NCBI RefSeq assembly: GCF_001411475.1 | Contig: NZ_LLWH01000165.1 | Coordinates: 89,055 to 153,054 of the forward strand | From: Pseudomonas endophytica | GTDB lineage: Bacteria > Pseudomonadota > Gammaproteobacteria > Pseudomonadales > Pseudomonadaceae | DNA length: 64,000 bases | Direction of reading: 5' to 3' | In this document: piece by piece, positions 57,289 to 64,000 of the stretch | How positions within the stretch are numbered: position 1 is the stretch's first letter | Layout of the letters: the number at the start of each line of letters is the position of its first letter | Notes under the pieces: generated by a model | Seen by the model: only the letters and a program-made list of their open reading frames with translations | Database searches by the model: none | Told to the model about the DNA's origin: nothing | Program-made: the position numbers and the translations under genes

Positions 57289-58695
57289 TTACTGCATGAA
57301 ACCTTCCATAAAATCCGCCACGCGACTAGCAAATTGCCGACGCCATGGCGGGCTATCAAGATTTGCCAAGGTTTTGTCTTCGTACACAAAACTTCGAATA
57401 ATCGCGTTGTAACCCAACCAGCGACAGGGTTCGGGTTCCCAAGCCTTGAGCGCGCTCAGCCCGCCCTCCGTCAGCACCCAAGGCTGTTTAACGGCTAATG
57501 TGTCGCGTTGCAGAATCAGATCGGCCAAGGTTCGTCCGCCCAGATGGCTGGCCCCAACCCCTTCGCCACCGTAACCACCCGCCAGCGCGAGGCCTTGCTC
57601 GCGGTCGCAAAGCATATGCGGTTGAAAGCGTCGAGACATGCCCAAGTTGCCGCCCCAGGCATGACTAATGTCGACGTTGTTTAACTGCGGAAATAATTCG
57701 CTGAACAGGTAGCGACGCAGCTCAACTTCACTGCGGGTCAAGTCGAAGTTATCGCGTAATCGCCCGCCAAACTGGTAGCCACCTCGTGCGCCGAACACCA
57801 GACGGTTATCCGCCGTGCGTTGGCCATAGGTGACTTGGCGACTGCTCTCGCTAAAGGCTTGCCCCTGCGACAAACCAATGGTGTCCCAAAGCGCCTCAGA
57901 TAATGGCTCTGTGGCCACAATCAAGCTTTGCACTGGTAATTGATAACGTCCTAGGGGGGCAAGCGTATTGGCATAACCTTCCACTGCGGGTACGACCCAA
58001 CGGCTGCGCACTTGCGCCTTGGCCGTACGTACACGGCCTGATTGCCAATGTGTGACTGGGGTCTGCTCATAAATCTGTACGCCCATGCGCTCAACGGCGC
58101 GAGCCAGTCCGCGCACTAATTTGGCCGGATGAAGGGTTGCTACATGGGGCGTAAAAATCCCGCCATAGGGCTTGGCGACACGGATCTGTTGCGCCAATTC
58201 GCTCGGGTTCAGCCAGCGGTAATCCGCCTCGCTCAAGCCCAAACCGCGCAACTTGGCCAAATAGCTGCGCATGCTGGCCTCTTGCTCGGGATAACGCGCC
58301 GCGCAATACAAAGCCCCGCCTTTGCGGTAGTCGCAATCAATCCCTTCACGATCAATGACGGCCTTCACTTCATCAGGAATGCCATGCAACAACGCAAACG
58401 ATTGATGCCGCTGCTCAACTGCCAGCCCGGCAAGCAGCCGGTCTTCGCCCAGCAGGTTGCCCATCAGCCAGCCACCGTTGCGCCCTGATGCACCAAACCC
58501 TGCGGTCTGCGCCTCAACAATGGCGACACTCAATTGCGGCGCATGGCGTTTGAGGTAGTAAGCGGTCCACAGCCCGGTGTAGCCAGCGCCAATGATCAGC
58601 ACATCGACATCGAGGTCGTGCTCAAGTGCAGCCCGAGGCGTCAGGGGTTCCTCAAGTTGATCCATCCATAAACTGATCGTGCGCCATGCTGGCAT
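57289..58695 (-). CDS. FAD-dependent amine/amino-acid oxidase (DadA/PuuB-like)
   Basis: 468 aa from ATG 58695 with GGAG 8 bases upstream. FAD-binding DVLIIGAGYTGLWTAYYL at ~34-51, GFGASGRNGGWLMGN, and the C-terminal LALAGGYGGEGVGASHLGG. Related to PuuB-type gamma-glutamylputrescine oxidase and DadA-type dehydrogenases; the substrate is not predictable. The NTF2-AraC gene 37 bases upstream of its outermost frame, same direction, is the likely regulator. Confidence 0.85.
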   Translation of the reverse strand: MPAWRTISLWMDQLEEPLTPRAALEHDLDVDVLIIGAGYTGLWTAYYLKRHAPQLSVAIVEAQTAGFGASGRNGGWLMGNLLGEDRLLAGLAVEQRHQSFALLHGIPDEVKAVIDREGIDCDYRKGGALYCAARYPEQEASMRSYLAKLRGLGLSEADYRWLNPSELAQQIRVAKPYGGIFTPHVATLHPAKLVRGLARAVERMGVQIYEQTPVTHWQSGRVRTAKAQVRSRWVVPAVEGYANTLAPLGRYQLPVQSLIVATEPLSEALWDTIGLSQGQAFSESSRQVTYGQRTADNRLVFGARGGYQFGGRLRDNFDLTRSEVELRRYLFSELFPQLNNVDISHAWGGNLGMSRRFQPHMLCDREQGLALAGGYGGEGVGASHLGGRTLADLILQRDTLAVKQPWVLTEGGLSALKAWEPEPCRWLGYNAIIRSFVYEDKTLANLDSPPWRRQFASRVADFMEGFMQ

Positions 58696-58744
58696 TAGCG
58701 ACTCCACCTTGTGTTCAAGAATGCAGCGATCCTAGCCTCTGTGG

Positions 58745-59563
58745 TCAGGGAACGTCTTGCGTGCGTACCCGCAAAGAAATTTGCTTTGCGTAAGCCTTGG
58801 GCGACTGCCCCGTGTGCTGGCGAAAGCACTTATAAAAAGCCGAAATAGAGTTAAAACCGGCCGCGAACGCGACTTCATCCACTTTTATCGGTGAAATCGC
58901 TGTGTCCATGGCAGCTAGCACATGCCGCAACCGGGCCTGATTCACATAGCGGTAAAAGCTTTGGCCCAGCACCTGATTGAGCAAGTACGACATCTGGTTA
59001 CGCGTATAACCACAGGCTTTTGCAACCTGTTGCAGGTCCAGATCTGGATCGAGATACGGCTGCTGACGTTCGAAATAGCTTTGCAGGTCTTGCGCCATGA
59101 AACTCAGTTGGCGGGCTGATAATCCAAGCCGACTGACTGCCGGGCGCAACGGAGATCGCTGCACAGCCTCGGGGGTACTTTCATGAACCAAGGAGGCGTA
59201 CTCATTTACCCGCCAGATCAAGCCATCGCGCACGGTAATTGCCTCACTGGCACGAAACGACACCAGCCCCTGACTGCCGCGTAAGGTCATGCGGTATTGA
59301 ATGAACGCCGTGTTGCCATCTATGCGAATTCGATCACTGTGCTCAAGCGCCTCGTCGGCGGCTCTGGGCATGGACATTTGTACGTACTCGCGCAGCTGCG
59401 CGATGGCCATGACCCGGTTCTGGAAGAAGTCGTGATAGCGCACATCGGGATGATAAAGCGCCATCACTGCGTCCAGATCACGGTACTTCCAGCACACGTG
59501 ATAACGCATGACCGTCTCGCCAGTCGCTTGGCTGTGTTCGGGGCCGTCGTCGAGTTGTGACAT
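58745..59563 (-). CDS. AraC-family regulator with N-terminal NTF2/SnoaL-like domain
   Basis: 272 aa. Residues ~15-125 form an NTF2/SnoaL-like cone (YRDLDAVMALYHPDVRYHDF, GNTAFIQYRMTLRG, WRVNEYASLVHE); residues ~165-262 are an AraC DNA-binding domain (LQQVAKACGYTRNQMSYLLN and VDEVAFAAGFNSISAFYKCFRQHTG). The NTF2 part probably binds a small ligand in place of the usual cupin. Downstream oxidase is the probable target. Confidence 0.85.
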   Translation of the reverse strand: MSQLDDGPEHSQATGETVMRYHVCWKYRDLDAVMALYHPDVRYHDFFQNRVMAIAQLREYVQMSMPRAADEALEHSDRIRIDGNTAFIQYRMTLRGSQGLVSFRASEAITVRDGLIWRVNEYASLVHESTPEAVQRSPLRPAVSRLGLSARQLSFMAQDLQSYFERQQPYLDPDLDLQQVAKACGYTRNQMSYLLNQVLGQSFYRYVNQARLRHVLAAMDTAISPIKVDEVAFAAGFNSISAFYKCFRQHTGQSPKAYAKQISLRVRTQDVP

Positions 59564-59818
59564 AAGCGCTCAACTGGTAGAAAAAATCAGAATGCCGAGT
59601 TTGAGGGCAGGCTTCAATAACGGGGAAAACCCGTTGGCGCCACGCTTAAACGATTAATTTCATGATGCATGTCAACTTTGACGCCAAAAAATTGTCCGCA
59701 GGCAAAAAAAGGCTTATCGCCATCACTCATGGGTGATAGCTTGAGCTTGAAGGACTCGCAAACACTCAGGGAAAAGTTCGCGTTTCTCCATTTCTTCAGA
59801 GCAAAAGGAATCGCTCTC

Positions 59819-60091
59819 ATGAAAAAGGTATGCACCATCGATAAGTTCAGCTTCCCCAACGCATGCCAACTCATGCGCTGGCACTTTCACCCCATAGGCT
59901 TTGAGGCGACCATGGACGCGCCCAAAAGTATGGTTGCCAGACTCTTTGACCGTGCCACCGGGCAAACCATGCTTGCGATTGCTGGCATTCCCTGCACCCC
60001 GTCCATGAGTAGCGCAGAGGTCGCGCGCATCATCCAGGCGGTGGAAGACGAAATTGAAAGCTTCCAACCACCCATGGCGTGGCAGGCGTAA
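59819..60091 (+). CDS. DUF1652 protein
   Basis: 90 aa from ATG 59819, AAGGA 9 bases upstream. FPNACQLMRWHFHPIGFEATMD and RLFDRATGQTMLAIAGIPC are typical of DUF1652, a family found mainly in pseudomonads with unknown function. Longer open frame from 59669 has no ribosome site and no similarity. Confidence 0.85.
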   Translation: MKKVCTIDKFSFPNACQLMRWHFHPIGFEATMDAPKSMVARLFDRATGQTMLAIAGIPCTPSMSSAEVARIIQAVEDEIESFQPPMAWQA

Positions 60092-60110
60092 TGCCTGGTC
60101 TATAGGCGCT

Positions 60111-60158
60111 AGCTTGAACTCGCGATCTTTTAATCGTGTTAAAGATCGCGAGCAAGCT
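60111..60158. repeat. REP-type inverted repeat
   Basis: AGCTTGAACTCGCGATCTTT (60111-60130) pairs with AAAGATCGCGAGCAAGCT (60141-60158), two unpaired bases on the left. It belongs to the TCGCGAGCAAGCTTGC REP class, different from the two elements with a CAGCCTGCGGC tail. Between convergent DUF1652 and helicase genes. Confidence 0.82.
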
Positions 60159-60172
60159 TGCTGCTAGAGGGG

Positions 60173-62641
60173 TTAGCCATTCGAGGTGCGCAGGTCTTCA
60201 AAAAACGCTTTGCCTTTGGGAATCCGGTCGGACGCTTTAGGCTGGTTCGGCCCTTGGCCATCTTGGCTTTCCAGATACCAATAGCAATGGCTCACCGCCC
60301 TCGTTATACCGACGTAGGCCAATCTCAGGATTTCGTCTTTTTGCGCATTGTCATAGGGGTCAGATTCTGCGTCCTTACCCAGACCCGCCATGCGATACAC
60401 CTGGTTCTTATAGGGCGATGACGTTAGGTGCTGGCAATCCCCAATCAGGAAAACAGCATCCGCCTGTAAGCCCTTAGCGCTGTGATACGTCAGTTGTTTA
60501 AGCCTGCGGTCTTCTGGCGCCAAGCTAGAATCTAGATTAACTACCGACTGTATATCCTTTTCTATCAACAGTTTATCGCTGATTTTTCGATAGAGGATTA
60601 AGATCCGGTCGCCCGCATTGTAGTGTTCGGTCAGCCGTGCAACCAGATCTTGAATATCTCGGTTTAAGACTTTCACTGGCACCACCTGTTTCAGCTCGCC
60701 GCTGGCCTTGGCGCGTTTGCCAGCAATTGAAGGCGCCGCCCGCACGATGTGCTCAGCCGCGTCGATGATGTGCTGATGGCTGCGGAAGTTATCGCTGAGC
60801 ATCACCCGCGTGGTGGCAGGCGATGAGAACTCTTTGTTGAACTCCATAAAGTACTTGGGCGAACTGCCACGCCAGCCATAGATGGACTGCCAGTCATCGC
60901 CGACACACAGCAACGACGAACGCTGAGCGCCACGTCCGATATGCATCGCAGGCCCACGGCTACGGATTTCACGCAAACTGGCACGCAACCACGAGACGAT
61001 TTGCGGTGACACGTCTTGAAATTCATCAATCATCAGATGCGAGAGCGGCCGCAGTTGCTCATGGCTCAGCAACTTGAAGTTTTGCGGCGTATTCTCACCA
61101 AACAGCGAAAACATTCGGTTGTAGGTCATCACCGGCGGCGTTTGCGTCAATAGATGATCTTCTAGGGCACGCCAGTACAGGCTTAAGGCCTCAAAGAAGA
61201 AACGATCCGGGTCGTCCCTAGCAAAGCGCATGTCGCCCACAGCAGCGGCAACGTCAAGCCCAAGGTTTTCGATAAAGCTGGCGGCAGACACAAAACAATC
61301 CAGCAACGGCGCAGAGCTCAACTCACCCTTGAGTTTGTAATCAAAGCCCGGCCCGGCACTGGCATCCCCGGCCAACGTTGAGAGCACACGCTTCGCGTCT
61401 TCATAGCTCTCTAACCAAATCAATGGCTTGCTGCAAAAAGCTCGAAACAGTGTGCGCTTAACAGCCCACTCTGCGCGCACGCTTAACTTAGCGCCGGGGC
61501 GACTAATTTGCGGGTTTTCACGGGGATCGAATCCAAGCACTACCCAAGCATCCAACTGCGGGATATAGCCGTGGCAATGAAATTTCGAACCATTGATCTC
61601 CAGCGTTTCGCGGTTCGGCTCAATGCCTTTTATCGGCCAAGCACCCGCGGCAAACCACAGGTCTTCCAAAAGGTCGCACAGTTCTTCATCACGTTTAGCC
61701 GCTAGCTCAGTCACCGCCATGCGTTTTTGCACATCTGGATGATCGCGCTCCAACTCCTTGAGTTGCAGCGCATGACGGCACAGTGGAGCGAGCGTCTCGC
61801 GAAAACGTTCATCCCGGCTGTAGAGGGCGTGATAACAGGCATTGAGTTGTTGGCGCTGAGCATCGTTGATACGCAGGTCAAACGGGTTGCTGTCACCTTC
61901 GTCTTCGCTCAGTAGAGCGCGCGAACTGAGTGTTTCAAATGCTTGGAGCTGGCTATAACCGGGCAGGCTGCGCACCATCGGCAAAATCCGCGAGTGGAAG
62001 GTACGTACCACATCGCGGGCTTCTTTAAGGGTTAAGGGGCGGCCCCACAGCGTGAAGATCTGTTGCAGCTTGCTGATGAAGTCTTTGCGCGACTCTCGGG
62101 TAAAGGTCACGACCGTCATTGAATCGAGCTCAAAGCCCAAGTAATGCGTCAGCAATAGAATTCGCAGCACCAGTGATGTCGACTTGCCCGCTCCGGCGCC
62201 GGCCACCACTGAAGTCGACGGTGTGTCACTGAAAATCATCTTCCACTGCGCAGCGCTCGGCTGGGCATACGCAGGTAACAGCGCCGCTACATCGGCTTTG
62301 ATCTGTTTTTTAAGCTCAGGGCTCAGTGGCAGGCGCCAATCGTCGAACAGATGGTCATCAATCCCTGGTGCGCGCAGAACTTGCGGGCGGGTGTCGCTGA
62401 TCAGCAGCACTTGGCGCCCTTCTTCGAAACCTTCAGCGTGGCCTTCCTTGAAACCGTAATCGAACCCTGCGCCGTGGCCGCTGCGAAACCCGTCAGCCTG
62501 CCCGTGCAACCACGACGCGGCATGTTGGACGCGCAAGCGACTCAAACCGCCGCCAAACATCCGTGCGACGAGGCGCTTAAACCATGGCAGCTGAGATTCG
62601 GGGACAAGTTGCTCGGGCAGATCGGGGATGTGTTGCGTCAC
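60173..62641 (-). CDS. UvrD-type superfamily 1 helicase with glycine-ladder N-terminus
   Basis: 822 aa. Helicase motifs in order: Walker A GAGAGKST (~150), motif Ia TVVTFTRESRKDF, motif II IDEFQDVS, motif III VGDDWQSIYGWRG, motif IV DNFRSHQHI, motif V TYHSAKGLQADAVFL, motif VI YVGITRAV. A long insertion separates Ia from II. Residues 47-75 show Gly every fourth residue. Similar in layout to HelD (helicase IV)-type enzymes, but the identity is uncertain. Monocistronic. Confidence 0.88.
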   Translation of the reverse strand: MTQHIPDLPEQLVPESQLPWFKRLVARMFGGGLSRLRVQHAASWLHGQADGFRSGHGAGFDYGFKEGHAEGFEEGRQVLLISDTRPQVLRAPGIDDHLFDDWRLPLSPELKKQIKADVAALLPAYAQPSAAQWKMIFSDTPSTSVVAGAGAGKSTSLVLRILLLTHYLGFELDSMTVVTFTRESRKDFISKLQQIFTLWGRPLTLKEARDVVRTFHSRILPMVRSLPGYSQLQAFETLSSRALLSEDEGDSNPFDLRINDAQRQQLNACYHALYSRDERFRETLAPLCRHALQLKELERDHPDVQKRMAVTELAAKRDEELCDLLEDLWFAAGAWPIKGIEPNRETLEINGSKFHCHGYIPQLDAWVVLGFDPRENPQISRPGAKLSVRAEWAVKRTLFRAFCSKPLIWLESYEDAKRVLSTLAGDASAGPGFDYKLKGELSSAPLLDCFVSAASFIENLGLDVAAAVGDMRFARDDPDRFFFEALSLYWRALEDHLLTQTPPVMTYNRMFSLFGENTPQNFKLLSHEQLRPLSHLMIDEFQDVSPQIVSWLRASLREIRSRGPAMHIGRGAQRSSLLCVGDDWQSIYGWRGSSPKYFMEFNKEFSSPATTRVMLSDNFRSHQHIIDAAEHIVRAAPSIAGKRAKASGELKQVVPVKVLNRDIQDLVARLTEHYNAGDRILILYRKISDKLLIEKDIQSVVNLDSSLAPEDRRLKQLTYHSAKGLQADAVFLIGDCQHLTSSPYKNQVYRMAGLGKDAESDPYDNAQKDEILRLAYVGITRAVSHCYWYLESQDGQGPNQPKASDRIPKGKAFFEDLRTSNG

Positions 62642-62910
62642 GCTGACTCCAAAGTGTGAGGCTGTACGAGTTCAGGGGCTATGGTCGCCGCATTGCGCTC
62701 ATAGATCTAGCGAATTGCTGGCACATCAGCTGCTTAGAGGCTTTTTTAAAAGCAAACTCCGCTTATCAAACCCGCATACATATCAACTTAACTGATAGGT
62801 TTTAAGCATTTTTTGCGCTTTTTTTCGATACTTCTCTGCTAGAAAATCAACGCCATCATCCATCAAGTCACCGTTCAAACCTATCCGGCGACCTTCACAG
62901 GAGAAGCATC
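62642..62910. other. intergenic region between helicase and pirin genes
   Basis: 269 bases between divergent genes, AT-rich around 62740-62840. Must hold both promoters. No operator recognised. Confidence 0.4.
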
Positions 62911-63606
62911 ATGCTTGAACTCAGACCCTTCAACACCTTGGGTGGCGCTCATCACGGTTGGTTGGATGCGCATCATCATTTTTCGTTCGCCAACTACTAC
63001 GACCCCAACAGGATGCACTGGGGCAACCTGCGTGTCTGGAACGATGATGTGATCGCCCCAGGCACAGGCTTCCCGCATCACCCCCATCACGACATGGAAA
63101 TCATTACCTATGTGCGTGAAGGAGCCATCACCCACGAAGACAGCCTGGGCAACAAAGGCCGCACCGAAGCGGGTGACGTGCAAGTGATGAGCGCAGGCAC
63201 CGGGATTGTTCACAGTGAATACAACCTGGAGTCAACGCCGACTACGATTTTTCAGATCTGGATTATTCCTGATCACGCTGGGGACGCACCTACATGGGGT
63301 TCCAAACCTTTCCCCAAAAGTCTACGTGAAGGCTTTGTGACCTTGGCCAACGGCCAACAGGACGACCAAGAAAGCCTGACTATCCGGGCGGATGCCCGTG
63401 TGGTAGCGGCCAACCTCAAAGCCGGGGAAAGCGCCGAGTACCGCTTGGACAACGGTCGCCGCGCCTACTTGGTGCCTGCTACCGGGGTGATTGAAGTCAA
63501 CGGCCTTAGGGCGCACGCGCGTGATGGTGTGGCCATCGTCGATGAAAGCGTGCTACGGGTAACCGCGATTGAAGACAGCGAAGTTGTCTTGGTGGATGTG
63601 GCCTGA
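62911..63606 (+). CDS. pirin-family protein
   Basis: 231 aa, bicupin. The metal-binding motif FPHHPHHDMEIITYV (His residues ~49-55) and later GDVQVMSAGTGIVHSEYN fit the pirin/YhaK group. Some members have quercetin 2,3-dioxygenase activity; the physiological role is unclear. AGGAG precedes ATG 62911. Confidence 0.93.
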   Translation: MLELRPFNTLGGAHHGWLDAHHHFSFANYYDPNRMHWGNLRVWNDDVIAPGTGFPHHPHHDMEIITYVREGAITHEDSLGNKGRTEAGDVQVMSAGTGIVHSEYNLESTPTTIFQIWIIPDHAGDAPTWGSKPFPKSLREGFVTLANGQQDDQESLTIRADARVVAANLKAGESAEYRLDNGRRAYLVPATGVIEVNGLRAHARDGVAIVDESVLRVTAIEDSEVVLVDVA

Positions 63607-63629
63607 TGCGCCCAATCAGGTTAGATCAG

Positions 63630-63673
63630 AAGATCGCTCCGGCGCCTAAGAGCCCGTGCGCAGGTGCGATCTT
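63630..63673. repeat. possible degenerate REP-like hairpin
   Basis: AAGATCGC (63630-63637) and GCGATCTT (63666-63673) pair across a 28-base loop. Resembles the GATCGC core of the REP elements but lacks their tail, so assignment is tentative. Confidence 0.4.
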
Positions 63674-63697
63674 TTGATCGGCTTTTACCGAAGGATC

Positions 63698-64000
63698 TCA
63701 GCCATTGGACGCCGCAAGCGTCTCGGTCTGGGCCTTACGGCGTTGAATCACATACCCCAACACCGCCAACGGCGCCGTTGCCAACATCACCTCGACGGTA
63801 ATGGTGAGCGGCTGACTGATATAGGTCGACACCAGCAAACTGCTCAGAAAACACAACCCAAGCTGCAAGGTGTTTTGCAATCCAGCCGCTTTGCCTGAGT
63901 TTGCGGCAAACGGCATCAGAGCGTTCGCCACCACGATCGGATAGCTCGCGCCGTTAACCAACGCCATCAGGCAGAACGGGATCAAAAGGGTTGCCAGTGT
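63698..64000 (-). CDS. MFS transporter, C-terminal part (window edge)
   Basis: The last ~100 codons of a major facilitator protein; the start lies beyond base 64000. Reads through in frame to the edge ([12 protein letters not shown]). Two hydrophobic helices ~63950-63900 and ~63845-63770, with the polar loop [15 protein letters not shown] typical of the second half of Bcr/CflA-type drug efflux transporters. Ends in a charged tail ([14 protein letters not shown]). Specificity cannot be told from this part. Confidence 0.75.
   Translation of the reverse strand, partial: TLATLLIPFCLMALVNGASYPIVVANALMPFAANSGKAAGLQNTLQLGLCFLSSLLVSTYISQPLTITVEVMLATAPLAVLGYVIQRRKAQTETLAASNG

Noticed and set aside
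59669..59818. N-terminal extension of the DUF1652 protein
   Set aside because: No ribosome site and unlike the family; the supported start is ATG 59819.

Overview
The window is a chromosomal segment of a gammaproteobacterium, almost certainly a Pseudomonas of the P. fluorescens/fragi/putida side of the genus. This rests on gene content, not on a database search: a kgu/ptxS 2-ketogluconate operon with perfect PtxS palindromes, Cti fatty-acid isomerase, NfuA, a gor-galU pair, DUF1652 and DUF2388 proteins, and REP-type inverted repeats (cores such as GATCGCAGCCTGCGGCAGC) between operons. No rRNA, tRNA or CRISPR array was recognised.

Layout. 1-8.3 kb: a TPR/HEAT membrane-anchored protein, then a leftward signalling operon (hybrid kinase with CHASE3-GAF-HK-three receivers, CheR, CheB, receiver-kinase), with a lone receiver on each side. 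8.4-24.3 kb: core metabolism: cobE-cobM (cobalamin), nfuA (Fe-S), cti, B12-dependent metH, gor, galU, small lipoproteins, alkB, and modABC (molybdate) behind a ModE-like palindrome. 24.3-37.3 kb: wzz, LysR, a cysteine-type (Zn) hemB, ArsR plus an oxidoreductase, a YbaK-like deacylase, pgm, ecotin, a PQQ sugar dehydrogenase, an HdeA-like protein, small lipoproteins and a DUF2798/LysR divergent pair.

37.3-41.4 kb is the accessory part. It has a long gene-poor stretch with tandem palindromes in front of a tiny basic ORF, a beta-barrel protein, orphan exported or membrane proteins, a tandem DUF2388 duplication that includes its promoter, and a 3' fragment of a tyrosine recombinase that abuts an ABC-F gene. 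41.4-51.9 kb: the ABC-F ATPase, an exported stand-alone S74-type domain, a secreted hydrolase, azoR with a divergent LysR, YjbR and DUF1294 proteins, uppP, a Cache chemoreceptor, and an AraC/LysE exporter pair. 51.9-57.1 kb: ptxS followed by kguEKTD, which takes up 2-ketogluconate, phosphorylates it and reduces it to 6-phosphogluconate; both transcription units carry the same PtxS operator. 57.3-64 kb: a DadA/PuuB-like FAD oxidase with an NTF2-AraC regulator, DUF1652, a UvrD-type helicase with a glycine-every-fourth-residue N-terminus, a pirin, and the 3' end of an MFS transporter cut by the window edge.

No complete, clearly undescribed multi-gene system was found. The best leads are the tandem palindromes with the 55-residue ORF (37.65-37.88 kb), the exported S74 domain, the substituted P1 site in ecotin, the helicase glycine ladder, and the in-frame TAA-GTG junction between the large kinase and CheR.
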